A program made the position numbers and the translations under genes. Source: Erigeron canadensis (taxonomy: Eukaryota; Streptophyta; Magnoliopsida; Asterales; Asteraceae). Taken from it: a DNA stretch of 64,000 bases. Numbering within the stretch: the stretch's first letter is position 1; the number at the start of each line of letters is the position of its first letter. Below the pieces are notes generated by a model, which was not told the origin of the DNA, made no database searches, and was given only the letters and a program-made list of their open reading frames with translations. Shown piece by piece: positions 11,070 to 23,858 of the stretch. The stretch spans positions 42,080,645 through 42,144,644 of the forward strand of contig NC_057763.1 in assembly GCF_010389155.1 (NCBI RefSeq). The letters are read 5' to 3'.

Positions 11070-14000
11070 ATGGGGGATTTGTATGCATTGGACTTCGATG
11101 GTGTTCTTTGTGACAGTTGTGGAGAGAGTTCCGTTTCAGCTCTCAAGGTCGGTCTATCTCTCTCCCTTTTTCTTCTCGAGTAATTTCAATTTATTGATTG
11201 GTTGATTAACAACAGGCAGCTAAAGTGAGGTGGCCTGAGCTGTTTACAACCGTGGATTCATCCATGGAAGACTGGATTGTTGATCAGATGCACACAGTAA
11301 TCCCCCCCACTTTTCTCCCTCAATATTAGGCTTATTTTAGTTTGTTTCTTCTCTACTCTTGTCATGCATATATATAAATGTATACAAACATGATACCTGT
11401 GCAATTCCATTAGATGGTAATTTAAGAGAAACTTTGTGAAAGTCAAGTATGTGTAATGAATTTTAAAAAATGAGGGTTCAAGTTGAACATCTCTTAATGT
11501 TTAGCATGTAAACTTTGAACATATTGGAGTGCTGGTTTTCTCAAGTACTCAACCTAGTATGGATTATGATGTTTATTGACCAATGTGTAAGTTTTTATCC
11601 AAAGTATTGCTCAGCAACCGTACGCCAATTTGCGTCTGGAGAAAATACACTTGTTGAAAAATATTAAGCCTAGGAATACTAGTGCAGTTCGGACCTCGAC
11701 GAAAACAAGCGAAATACGTAGGTAGCGGTTGTTGGACATTAAAGTTTTAAACCTTGACATATACGGATAAACCATTACCTACGCATTCAAAACCGTCTTT
11801 TGAAGTACCCCATGGGTAAATTGGTGTCTCGGAAAAGTAATCATGTCACAAACGATCAACGACAATAACATGATTTCTAGTTAGTGTTTTCTTGGTGCTC
11901 TTGACTGCCTTGAACTCTCAGCGGCTTATTTTTTGTCCTCTTCATCTAAATAATCAAAAACGTTGGTCAAAATCCACATGTTGTATTTAGGATTGATGAT
12001 TTATGTTTACCCTTTGCTATTGGTCTCTTTTTGAATGCACTTGCACTATTTTTGCGAGATCTAAGTAGAAAGTAAGTTAAGGTAATGATCGATTCTTCAT
12101 GTGGGTGGAAACACAATGTCTAATGCCAATGAACATTTTCAAGGATTGAGGGACATCACTATGAATGATAAGTGCATGAAATGCGAATGTTTTTGGCTAT
12201 TTGCGTTAAAGAAGCTAATGCTAACTTGTGGTCAACATGCCGTGTGTCTCATAGTTGGAACTTCGCATATGTGGTTGTGGCTTCATTGTCGCACTTCATA
12301 ATTTCATTTTCACGTTTTGAGTCTAACGTATATCAAACAAATCAAGACATGAGGAAAAAGAAACCATTTATTAAATCTTTCTAATAACATTCACCATCAA
12401 CTTTACAAGCCATTTTCTTTGTCATTACTCTCTTAATCATCGATGATAAGTGCTTCATCTTCTTGAACAACACAAGTTTCATTAGAACCTTCGTGATTTT
12501 TCAAAGACCAAGCGGTCTTTGTAATTACTCGATATTCTAGTAATTTTTCAAAGTATCCACAGCCTTATCAAGATTTATGTCATAACTTTGTTTCAGTTAC
12601 TCGATATTCTAGTTATGTCAAGTTCTTTTTGTAGAAAAGTTATAAGGTTTGTGTTGATAGTTATTTATCTGCCTCTGGTTTGGCCTTTTGGCCATAACTT
12701 GTCAACTTGGATCGAAAATTACTACAGCGTGTAAAAAACATACGAACTTGTAATGGATATATATAAGGTGACTTCTCTTAACCCATGTAAGTTTCATTAT
12801 ATAATATTTTAGCATTCGTGGATATGATTCGAGTTATGCTACTAATGTTTCCTACAATCCTACTTAATGCATGCTAAATGCTAACATTAGTGTACTTAAT
12901 AATGTTTACATGTCTTCCAATCATTCTCCTTTTCACGTGGCATCCATTTAAATTTTTAATTTGCACTTTCATATGCCTTACTAGATGGGCTCATATTTGA
13001 CATCAAATTTTGGCAGGTACGCCCTGTTGTGGAAACCGGATATGAGAATTTGTTACTTGTGAGATTGCTTGTGGAGATTAAGATTCCTTCATTGCGCAAG
13101 TCATCAGTGTGTATATAGATGATAAAGTTTTTTTGTGTCTTCAAATAGCGTGTACATTACCCTTGTAACATAATTTAATCAGTGATTGTTTTCTAATAAT
13201 ATGCAAGGTGGCAGAAGGACTCACAATTGATGGAATATTGGAGAATTGGTCAGGGTTAAAACCAATAATAATGGAAGAATGGAGTGAAAATAGAGAGGAC
13301 CTTGTGGATCTGTTCGGAAAGGTTAGGGATGAATGGATGGAGAAGGACTTGGCTACCTGGGTTGGAGCAAACAGGTGATTAATGTTCAGTTTTATAGTTC
13401 TTACAACTGGAGGTCAATGTGGTACTCTTTTTGTACAGGCTGGGTTGGCCAAAGACACCTTATATGTTATAAGAAAAAGAACAAAAAATTGAATCAGTGT
13501 TACAAGTGAGTCTAAAAGTTGTATCATTTCAATGTGATTCTTTAGGATAAAATCAATATAGGAGGTTTTATGATTAAAAATGGATATAAGATAATTTTCG
13601 ACTCGTTCCACCCATTTGACCCGAGTTCTTGGTAAGTGACCTTATCAACCCTTTTCTTGGGTAAACATGTCAAATTGTCTCCTTTACAAATTTTGACTTC
13701 CTTGGCAGGTTTTATCCAGGTGTTCCGGATGCATTGAAATTTGCGAGTTCCAAACTCTATATAGTTACCACAAAACAAGTACTCCCTTAGTCGTATGAAA
13801 GTTGCTACAATTTCTTTTTGCAGATGTCCCATATTTGTTGCAATATTGCATTGTTTTCAGTTTTGATTTTAAAGTATTGTGGATTTTCAGTCCCGAACAT
13901 TCTTATGTGACATAATGCAAATGCAAGTGCTTTATCGCTTAAATCTTCGATCATGCTCAGGGATTATTTCCTCTTTCCAGGGCCGTTTTGCTGATGCATT

Positions 14001-15157
14001 ACTGCGTGAACTTGCTGGAATTACCATACCTCCTGAAAGAATATATGGCCTTGGAACTGGGTTAGTACCCTTACTTGTGGATGCATGTAAATTGTTTAAT
14101 CCTTTTATTCATTCATGCTTTGATTTTTTTAACCAGATTACGTTTGTTTTTGTTCTTTTATTCAACTTCTGAAATCAGTCCAAAAGTAGAAGTGCTGAAG
14201 ATGCTTCAAATGAAACCAGAAAACAAAGGCCTCACCCTACAGTAAGTCATCAAAATGGCCTGTCTAATGACTGATGGGCCGATAATGTTATCACTTGCAT
14301 AAGATTCGCATTTTTTTTTATTCCACTAATAACAGTGTACAATTCGTTCCTATCATGACTTGGACATACCAAGATTACATTGCGTGGAACACAAGATAAC
14401 ACTTTTTATACGTATCTTTAACTTTTGTATATTCATTTATTTTGAGCTTTGAATAACAGATAAGTACTTTATGTATAAACGTTGTATTTTGCACTCACAT
14501 CTCTGTAAATGATAACATCACCTATTTCTGTTTGGTCTAGACCAAGCCTGGTATAAGACTAGTATTGGACTGGTAGTCAAGAATTTTGTCTTTTTTTGGT
14601 TCAATCCCTTTTCATCTCGAGTTTCTTGTATCATTTAATCATATGACTTGGTTACTTGGCCCAGATTATAAATTTTAAATTTTATTATTACCAGCTTCGT
14701 GGAAGATCGACTAGCAACATTGAAAAACGTCATTAAAGAGCCTGAGCTAAACGGATGGAACTTGTACTTAGGTAATAACGCTTCAGCACTTTCCTGCATC
14801 ATTTCTTACCCTACCAGTGATATTTCATTTCTAGTGTGGCATTGTAAGAAAATGATTTACATTGATAATCTGTAGAATGACTGTTTTCTAATCTTATTCC
14901 GTCTGTTTCCTTCTTGTAAGAAGAGGCATATTGCTTCTATAAATATACAACGGTTTACTCAGATATCTGACAAAATCTTGATGATGCGCATAATTATTGA
15001 GCCTAACACTTATCTTTTAAATTTGTCCACCCTGGAACTCGGTTCGTTTGGCACAGGTGACTGGGGGTACAACACTCAGAAAGAGAGGGAGGAAGCTGAA
15101 ACTTATTCCAGGATTCATCTGCTCCAACTCTCTGATTTCAGCAAAAAGTTGAAATGA
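11070..15157 (+). CDS. HAD-superfamily hydrolase-like protein (At2g45990 type)
   Basis: Nine exons: 11070-11147, 11216-11296, 13017-13106, 13208-13374, 13709-13778, 13981-14060, 14179-14241, 14695-14771, 15057-15157; 268 aa, every phase closing. The start MGDLYALDFDGVLCDS places HAD motif I (D8-x-D10-G) at the extreme N-terminus; motif II is the IVTTKQG segment (about 157-163); the later acidic motif is in HFVEDRLATL. The long helical insert between motifs I and II would be the cap. Length and sequence match the conserved plant protein of unknown substrate. No transit peptide is seen, so cytosolic action is likely. An AATAAA at 15230 is a candidate poly(A) signal. It is divergent from ATI and convergent with the MESD-like gene. 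Confidence 0.9.
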
Positions 15158-15822
15158 AGGTATCTTTGCAATCCAGGAAATTCTTACTTTCACTTCTATT
15201 TCTGGATCCATTTTGATGTATATGGAACCAATAAATTACCTTCAAAGTTCAATTCGTAATAAAAAACCTCATTTACTTCATTACACTTCAAGCTTTATTG
15301 TGTGATAGTGTCCACCCCTTCTGTTCACTACAAGATATATCCACATTTCAGCACGGACAAAAAACCCATTTGAAAGGTTTTACTTTTAGGCGCTTTTTAA
15401 TAAGAGGTTCAAATACTTCAAAGCGGGCAGGTTGGATAACGGGTCAACATAGATAACCAATGAATGGTTCAAACTATCTGGGTCAACCCTTTCATTTCTC
15501 TCTTTCGAATTATATAGATAACTACTCTGTAAGATTAGATTACCCAAAACTTTCTACAAGTGCAGTACGATTATTTGAAATGCTAAAATAATTTCTGAAT
15601 ATTGATACATTTTGTGAAACCATTGTGGGACAAAGATGTTTCATCATAGTTGTATTGGACTCCCAGTAAAGATAAGTCAGTTCTTCATTAAGAAAAAACA
15701 GTGAAATCAAATATTTCTAATTATATGTATAGAAACTCAGAAACCAAAAAAGAGAGAAAACGCAATAGTTGCAGAAGCTATATAACCAAACAAACTGCAA
15801 AATTTACCAAAGACGAATATAA
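15158..15822. other. Intergenic region between convergent genes
   Basis: About 665 bp between the stop codons of the HAD and MESD-like genes, expected to hold both 3' UTRs. AATAAA at 15230-15235 suits the plus-strand gene. A 93-codon plus-strand frame starting at 15701 overlaps the MESD-like last exon antisense and shows no family signal. Confidence 0.4.
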
Positions 15823-16889
15823 TTATAATTCGGTTTTAGTGGTAGTTTCGTTTGGGAGAGCAGCACGAGTAGCATGCTTATTCTTTTCTTTGTGCAGTTC
15901 TTTCAGAAGATCATCATATGGAGGGTCTCCTGGTCTTCGGAAATATCTTTCTCCCATCTTAATTTCATACGCTTCCGACTGATCCAGTACAAACTCTTTA
16001 AACTGAACACAGAACAAGACTATGTATCAGATCAACAAATGTATGTGGTTTAAGTTAAAATTTTGTTTAAGATCTTGTTCAGGTGGTATCGTGAAAATCC
16101 TTTACAAGTATACTGTGATACCAGAATCGTCCAATGAATACCAAAGTATATAATTCAAATGTTCAGTAGGAATGAAACCAACCTCTAAAATGTTTTGAGC
16201 ATTTTGTAATGAAAACATTACAGTAGTGATATCAAAACCCATGAAAGTGACTTCAATTGCTCCGGTTCTTGCAAGTTGTGTCCATTTCACTGCAATATCT
16301 GATACCATATCCTACAAAACATTCAATTTGTATTAGCTTTTGTCATTATACATTTGATTTGATGGTGTTTGATCCCATTTGATTTGGCAATATGCTTTCA
16401 GTTTTTGATGCATTTTAGGATCTACTCGTGCATTATTTTCTGATCCATTTTGATAAAAGCTAGATACAAAGGATAGTTTGAGTTTTTGACAATGTTAAAC
16501 AAAATCAGAAACAGAACAGTCAAGCAAATTACCGGGGTCCGATGATCATCTAACCGGAGCTTTACAAATCCATACGACGTCCCAACTTGACGTTTCGTAA
16601 CCTCATCCTGCATCCGAGTAAAATCCATATCTGAAAAATTCTCCGGTGGTGGATCAAACTCTTCCACCGTCATTCTCTTATTCCGTCCCCATTCTTTCCA
16701 CTCATCATCCTCCTCATTGTCCTCCACGTCATGCAGATCATCCGGAATATGAACACGTTTCTTTGTTCCAACGACACCCTGGTTACAGTATACAATCAGG
16801 AGCATCAAGAAGAAAATGAGACGGAAACTCGTTGGAGAAAACAAAATCCGTGTCACACGCCCTGTCATTGATCTGTTGTGAACCTCCAT
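15823..16889 (-). CDS. MESD/BOCA-like ER-luminal chaperone-like protein
   Basis: Three exons (minus): 16889-16533, 16311-16183, 16002-15823, all in phase 0, 221 aa. Visible: an N-terminal hydrophobic run at about residues 22-37 (signal peptide or anchor), an acidic segment with the word DDEWKEWG, then a compact domain across exons 1-3 that ends FKEFVLDQSEAYEIKMGERYF. This layout (signal, acidic flank, small alpha/beta core with FML/VMF-type strand and AWEIKDFL-like strand) resembles the MESD/Boca family, which in animals helps fold LRP receptors in the ER. The C-terminus is KTEL, a possible ER-retrieval signal. Plants lack LRP receptors, so the client is unknown. Alternative: a plant-specific protein of unknown function. 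Confidence 0.7.
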
Positions 16890-19122
16890 CGATCATATAC
16901 TCTTTGTGTGCGTTTGTTTGTGTGTGTGATGATGGTGTATGTTATGTTATTATGTAAATTACAGTCCTACACTTTACATAAATGACATAATATGGTGATG
17001 ACAGTGTTAAAATTATTAATGAGAGTTATAGTTTTATAAAAAGTTAGAAATGATCAAACCGGACCTTTCGAATAGGAAAAATGAGTTCTATAATTTCTAT
17101 AAATGATACACCAATACTTTGTAAATGATCAGGCCATACTCTAACCTTTTTCTAAAAACAGATTATTTCTAAAATGAAATAAATTTAAATAAAAAACATC
17201 ATTGTCAAAGTAACAATTACTCATTATATCACATTACTAATTCCATTTTTTTTAACAGCATTAATTCTATCCTATTACTTATGATATATTGTATTTTTTT
17301 GTTTTTGAATCAATAGGTTCAGTGTGCATATATTCATTTTGTTGTTGAAATGTATGAGTTTTTTTGTATTTTTTTAACACCAAACATTTGCTTTACTCCA
17401 AACTAAATCCATCTACTTAGACGAAATTCAACACGGAGCATTTCACCAGACTTGAACCTGCATCTCTACGAAAGAAATTTTTTTAAAAAAACTATAACTA
17501 TTGGACTAATAGCTGAATCAGTTTTTCTACATAAATTACAAAAGATAGCAAATAATAAATAAGTTACTCAAGATAATGAGTTGTAAGTATTGCGATACGT
17601 TCATTCATGGCCATACAAGAAATATTCCACTATATTTTAATTTTGATGGAATCTTAAGTGAAGCACATATAATGTTTAGTAGAAAATACGTCTCTATTAG
17701 AGGGAAAGAGCGAGACTTTGATTTGTGGATAAGTATATGACATAATGTTGAAAATGGTGGTAGAATTGCGATGCACCATTTAATCACTCGACGAAAAGTG
17801 ATTAAATATCAACATCTACTAGAGCTGATAGGAGCATACATGGAGGAAGTTTGTTCTGTTTGGATTATTAGAAGAGAACGAATCTTTTTAACACATGTAT
17901 CACCGAGATATTTTCATGACCGTTTTTAACCCCACAAAATGTTTAGCTAAGAAAATTTGAATTTAAGACCTCTTTATAGAGAAACAAGAACAAGATTACC
18001 AACCATTAACTCATTAAGTCAAATTGGTACATCTAATATCAGCATTTATTAAGTATATTCAATGTATTTTCAACATTATAAATGTGGAGTTAATAGGGAT
18101 TAGGAAGCTATCTTTTATATTTTGCATTTGCGTTTTATGCTGCAGATGTTAACTTCTTTTTATTTGTATATACATTACAATTTGCGAGTGACTCAATCAT
18201 GCATTTCAAATTTAGGTAAAATATTTTGATAAAAGAATGTTAGAGGATAAAACACTTGGAAGAAACATTGCATGTTACAACAAGAAAATACCAAACATTA
18301 AAAACAAAGAAAATGAAAGAAGAGGAATAGCAACATAATGAACAAAGACACTAGCTAAATTTAAGTCATATGCTTATTTAAGTACAAGATATAACTTGTT
18401 TTTTTATTTATTTTTTATGTTAAAGCTTGATCCACCAAAGCTGAACCAACAACAAATTGGCTAACAACAATTCCACTTAGGAACAACAAATGACAACATT
18501 AAAACTAGCCTTTCATTAGATGTAAACTTTTTTATACTATATGTAGAAGCCTTGGTTCATTAGATGTAAACTAACCTTTTTTTTTTTTGGTTCTATTTCA
18601 AGTAATCAATGACACCTTTGGACGAGGCATTTGGGGCATATTGTCTAGTTATTACTTACTCGTATTAGCTAAAAACATTTTTCATGTGATTCAGCAAATA
18701 GAATTTGCATACGTTTTCTTGGATTATGCTAATAAGCATTTCTTTTCATTTTTTGTATCAAGATAATTAAAAAGAATGCTAATAACCACCCTATAGGTTG
18801 TTTATGAAAATAATCTTGGATATTAATTACAATAAAAAAAAAAAAAGTTTTTAACTAATTCATATTATTTGTAAGAAAAATTTAATTAAAGTATTTATTG
18901 AAATTAACTTAAAAATAAAATTTTGAGTGCCATTAATGGATAAGTTAGACAAGGGTCTCCGACGGGCTTCTATAGCTTGGTCAAGCTTTGAAAAATAAGT
19001 TTTAATTAGTCCAAACTCCAACTCCAAATCTTAATCTCAACTCCAGTCGTTTTTATCAAACATGTCCAATGTATATAATTATTCTTATAAACAGCATATA
19101 TATATATATATATACACACACA
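16890..19122. other. Gene-free AT-rich spacer
   Basis: No coding region could be supported. The word 'actcca' repeats at about 19013-19045, before cgtttttatcaaacatgtcc, which looks like the right end of a non-autonomous transposon with a ggacatgtttg terminus; its partner end was not located. A TA microsatellite lies at about 19097-19114. The leader of the MESD-like gene (about 16900-16960) is rich in cacacac on the minus strand. Confidence 0.35.
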
Positions 19123-19607
19123 CTAGTGTTTAGACCTCGTGCGATGTACGAACAACCTTAAATAATTTTTCTTAAACTTTATTTTAAAATTGTATCAATG
19201 AATAAATATAACTGAGTTGGACATAATAAAAATATTCTTATGAGTCGATTAATTTAAAGAAGAAGAATGCTAGATATACCTTGGGATTTATTAATGATAC
19301 ACGAGGGCTTAAAACGCGTACATTACACGCCGGAGAGAAATTATAAAATTGATTGCCCATAGTAGGCGCATATAAGAAGGATTATGTTGGTTACCTGGAT
19401 GTGATAGGTATTATGAATTTCCCCCACTTTGATATATAGACCCACGTGGATGCGCTATAACCTTAAATAATTTCTTTAACACCAGTTCAAGCATGCATGT
19501 AGCGAAGTAAATGTTCTCCTATTACAACTAATGACCATTTTTAAAAAAATTAATGACTTAAAATGCATAGAAAAGTCTTATTTAGCACTAAAATAAACCA
19601 GATATAC
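19123..19607 (-). mobile_element. Helitron-like 3' terminal region
   Basis: Read on the minus strand, the sequence ends with an imperfect hairpin (cgtacatcgcacg), about 10 nt (tctaaaca) and CTAG at 19126-19123, followed by T. That is the Helitron 3' signature. The phrase aaccttaaataatttctt appears twice (about 19153 and 19461). The 5' end is unknown. The RPA1-like relic just upstream on the same strand may belong to the same element. Confidence 0.4.
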
Positions 19608-20284
19608 CTCATAATTTTTATCACAAATTTGATAGGCTGTTCTTTGTATAAGATTTGAAATTTGTTGATCATTTATTTTAACTCCAATAGCACCAGTGGC
19701 ATCTACAATCCTAACTTGCACATTAAACCTACCAAAAAAAAAACAGAGATACAATTTTACTACACAACTTAATGATTATAGAGTTTTAATATGAAATATA
19801 AATATATACCTATGATTGATGAGAACTCCTTCCTTGTTACATGAACAACAAATCCACATTTTGATGTCCCTTAAAGCATCAATAATGTCGACTGCATCCA
19901 TGTAGATTCGGTCAACTAAACTTCTTAAGAACAGTTCACACATTCAATTGAATACCATAACTGGTCGGTTGGAATAAAACTGATTGTTGCAACAACGACC
20001 ACTTTATCAAACTGTCAAAATGAAAATGTTTATACATTAGAATGTTAAAAAGCTAGTTATAAGTTCGAAAAAAAGTTATGTTAAAAAGTAATCTAATCAA
20101 AAAAGAAAAATTCACAAACAATGAATATTTACATGTTCGTCCACCAGGATCATCTCAATACTACCTATGTTATTAACATCTCCATATAGAGGTTGCTTTC
20201 ATAGCCGTAAATTCTAACCGTTATCGTACATGGCGTATTATTTGGATGCAAATTTTTAATTGAAACATGGTTTAGTGAAGCCAT
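19608..20284 (-). pseudogene. Broken RPA1-like (replication protein A large subunit-like) gene
   Basis: Four exon-like pieces on the minus strand read as OB-fold RPA1 family fragments. Piece 1 starts at ATG 20284 (MASLNHVSIKNLHP) and continues in another frame with IEMILVDEH; piece 2 after acceptor tttgacag (about 20013) has WYSIECVNC; piece 3 ends at 19810 with MWICCSCNKEG; piece 4 is 19728-19608 with FNVQVRIVDATGAIGVKI. The two C-x-x-C pairs look like the RPA1 zinc ribbon. Frames break between the halves of pieces 1 and between pieces 2 and 3, and no exons follow piece 4. I therefore call it a relic. It may have been carried by a Helitron, since plant Helitrons often encode RPA-like proteins. 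Confidence 0.6.
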
Positions 20285-20345
20285 GCTAAAATTGATCTGT
20301 TATGTGTTTACGTTTTGAAATGCCTTAAAACTGAATAGAAGTGGC

Positions 20346-20353
20346 CTTATATA
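20346..20353 (-). promoter_or_regulatory. TATA box upstream of the RPA1-like relic
   Basis: TATATAAG on the minus strand about 62 nt upstream of the relic's ATG, in the usual spacing for a plant promoter with a short leader. Its preservation suggests recent decay. Confidence 0.4.
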
Positions 20354-21313
20354 GACATAGACATGCAAGGAAGTAACCGCCACAAGCAATACACGAACGG
20401 TTACATATTCAAATTTTTGAAAATTTGAACTTCTTGAAAGCATAACTAATCCGTTTTCGAAATTTTGAATTTCTTATAAAAGTAACTAATCCGTAGACCT
20501 TCCAAGGAGCAATATTGTAATGATTTTTTGGCTTTCTTGCATTTTTAAGCATGTCACATAGGCAATAACTAACAAATTTTAAAGTGAGATTTATATAATG
20601 TAGGGATATATAGGATTGGATTTAGCGTTTTTAACAAGTATTAGATTAATTTGATTTGAAAAATCGGATGAATTTATATGCACAAAATACAATATACCAA
20701 AACAAAAATCTTCCATATTTTAGGAATTACTAAGGATGGGTGTGACAATCATGTCAGAATGTATCAGTTTTAGAACAGACGATACATGTCTAAAAAATCA
20801 CTAAAACATGATACCGTTATATATGAACTGATATCAATAGTATTTACGCGTGTCTTTGTTATTTTTTGGATATTAGTCCTAAAAATCACCAAAAGTAGAT
20901 ACTAATCGTGATTCCATTTGAAATTCGTTATTAGTTTTCGATCTCGAGATCAGGATTTATTAAGTCAAACTGGTACACCTAATGTAATTTACTATTTTTC
21001 TCCGCACTGCGGGATAATTTACAATAATTTAGGTGGAGACCAATAATGAAGATTCATCGCATGTAACTTTGTACTCCTATTTATTTATCTTGGGAATCAA
21101 AAACTTTCACTTTGTTGGATCGGCTTTTTAGTTATTTTAATCAAAGTTATGGAATTCAAAGTACAATTTAGTTGGTTGAAATATATTTTGTTACGAGTAG
21201 ATTGAAGTTCCTTTTATCAAATTATATGTACTTGTTTGTTAACATAGTATTGAAAATTCAATAAAAAGTTTTTGTGGTCAAGAGATCAGAACAACTTTAA
21301 AGTTGTATGTTAA

Positions 21314-22417
21314 CTAGAAAATTTTGGACCCCGCGTTGCGAGGTCTCAATTCCTTTGTTGAAGCGGTTCATTATTTTAATATATATGCTGTGAATCTTCG
21401 ACAGCTTAATAGAAATAATTTTGTTATTAATATGTTTGTTTAAAAGTATGCAAGAAAACAAAACGTAACCCGTAGTAGAAACCTGAACGGGATGTGATAT
21501 GACAAAAATATTAATATATTAATACAGATATCAGGTGGATGCGATATAGCAAAATGCAAGTAGTGGTACGGGGTGTATCACAATAAGGTTGAATGACAAT
21601 TAAAAAGTGTGAAAAAAAACAAAAGAAGTAACCCGTAATAAAAAATCCGAAAAGGAAAAACAAAACTAAAAAAGAAAAAGACGTGACAAAATCCGAACAG
21701 GATGCAATGTGGCAAAATCCAAACTATAAGAAACGTGCGATGTGTCACTTTATAGCCGATGCGACGTGTCAAGTTTTAATAAGCATGGTGACTATTGATA
21801 AACATGCCAAAAAAAAATGAAAGAAAAAACTCAAAATGGAATCCGTAATGTCAGAATCTAAATAGTGATGCGGGGTATATGATGAACCAATAAAAGAGAT
21901 CATATACGCAAAAAAAAGGTATCAAAAAACCAAGAAAAACCAAAAGATAAATAACCTTAACGAAAATAGAAGTAACAAAGGAAAAATTTAAATTTTGTGT
22001 AAAAATTTCCAATATATTAATTCAAAACACAGAAGCCAAAAAACTATGATGAACACCAAGAAAAAACCCCAAACGGGATCCAAAATGACAAAATCTAAAT
22101 AGTAATGGGGGGTATACGATGAACCAATAGAAAGAAAACAAAAAAACTATTTAATAAACCAACAAAAACCGAAAGAAAAATAACCTTAACGGGATCCGAT
22201 ATAGCAAAATTCAAAAAAACGCGGGGTCTAGGTAGACCAATAGAAAGAAAACACAAAAGCAAAAAAAACTATGTAGGAAACCAAGAAAAACCAAAAAAAA
22301 AATAACCTTAACGGAATCTGATATGGCAAAATCTGAGAAAAACACAGGATACAGACGAGACCAATAGAACAGCGCCACGTGACACATGACACTGTCCATA
22401 AGGCTCGCCATTAATGA
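21314..22417 (-). mobile_element. Non-autonomous Helitron with internal ~119-bp tandem repeats
   Basis: On the minus strand the 5' end is TC at 22417-22416 preceded by A, and the 3' end is a GC hairpin (cctcgc-aac-gcgggg), 11 nt, then CTAG at 21317-21314 followed by T. The 1.1-kb element thus sits between A and T. Its interior contains repeated units of about 116-122 bp built around acgggatcc-a-atg-caaaatc and gaccaatagaaag-aaaacaaaaa; clear starts are at about 22073, 22189 and 22311, with older units near 21840 and 21490. No protein is encoded; AT-rich open frames on the minus strand are chance. Confidence 0.65.
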
Positions 22418-22579
22418 TATAGTAATTCCATATCCAAAATTTATAAATAGTTATAAGTATACAATATACAAACAACTTGATATATATTCTTTTATAAAAA
22501 AAAGTAAAAAGAGACGAAGTAATTGACTTGATTATTGCTTCTCTTCTACAGTATTTGTTGTTATTTTGACATTTTATTT

Positions 22580-22830
22580 ATGGAGTATGGCCCCATCCGG
22601 ACTTCCGGAGTGCTTGGCTTGAGCCGGCGTTTTAAAATTGACAAAAAATAAAAAGTAACTCCAACGTTGGTTTTTATGGGTTTTAGGTCTTAAATACCAT
22701 CTTTGACGTTATATGGGGATGTTAATATGTAGACAGTCTTATCCTTATCAAAAATAGAGAGACTGCTTTCAAGTTTCACCAAAGGTAGAAAAAGACCTTC
22801 AGGTGACAGAAAGTTATTAAAATTATACTT
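22580..22830 (-). repeat. Dispersed repeat copy A (SINE-like family)
   Basis: Reverse-complemented, it reads gcagtctctct...gataaggataagactgtctacat...accccaaaaccc-like sequence, clearly homologous to 59965-60140 and, in its 3' half, to 29745-29980. The three copies differ by many substitutions, so the family is old. Boundaries are approximate. Confidence 0.45.
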
Positions 22831-23858
22831 TTGTAATCCGTTTTTAAAACTTTTGGATAAGCTTTTGACACTAGAAAAATTCTTTTTAAAAAGTAAATTA
22901 CTTATGTAGCCCTTACATAATTGTTTGTTAATAAACTCTATGATATTTAGGCAAAATAATACTTTATTCTAATATTTGATTCGATGATAGAGCTATTTAT
23001 CAGTTATCATCAATGGTCCTTACGTTTATTTTAGGACGATGTTACCACCGGAATTACAGAGAAAACCCTTCAATAGTCCGTCAAATGACACTATAACTTA
23101 ATTAGGGTAAACATTCGTCTACCGCTCCACCTCATATTTGAACCGGGCCTTCTCAGACTAAATGTTCGATGAGAGACTTGACAGGTTATTATTTACTCTG
23201 TATACGAGCCAAAACTAATGTTGTCAAATATATAGAGAAACATTTTACCTTCTATTAGTTCTATATATAGGTATATAAATAATAATAATGTATAAGTTTT
23301 CAGGTTTTATAAAAACAAATGAACTTGTTATTGGAAATATGTAAAACAAACATCAATTTTAGTTTTGATCACCTATACTTGATCAAAACACACAAAAAAA
23401 AGTACACCAGATTCTACCAATCGAATCATTGAATTTAACCACAATATTAGACACCACCTAGTCCAAGCAATTGGGCTATAACTTTCATCTTTTGAACAAC
23501 CATCGCTTTTATTTCATCGCATTTCCTATCATACGTAGTCACTTTCTTAGAAAAGGCTTAATTAGATTATATTATAAAAGTAAAAACATCATGATTAAAC
23601 CATTCAACTTGTTGATTACATTTTTTTTATCTATATATATCCCCGAAAATACTTTTCTGTAGCCCCACAAGTTTCATCGGCAAAATGTCCAATCCTAAGA
23701 ATATTCACATATATGTTCCTTTTTTGTAACAAAACCAAAACTTCAAGGATCAAAGTTGAACATTACACTGCTTATAATAACTACACTTTTTTTTCTTGCA
23801 ATCTGCACTCCACACCTCTCATTCTAGCAATTCCACAGTGCAAGTAAATCCACCAAAA
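22831..23858. other. Spacer upstream of cyanoalanine synthase
   Basis: About 1 kb with no gene. The promoter of the cyanoalanine synthase gene should lie in its last 300 bp; the only TATA-like word close to the leader is ttataataa at about 23772. A 63-codon frame at 23471-23662 shows no family signal. Confidence 0.35.

Noticed and set aside
23796..23858. N-terminal extension of cyanoalanine synthase
   Set aside because: It would begin at TTG; the first ATG at 23859 gives a normal mitochondrial presequence.
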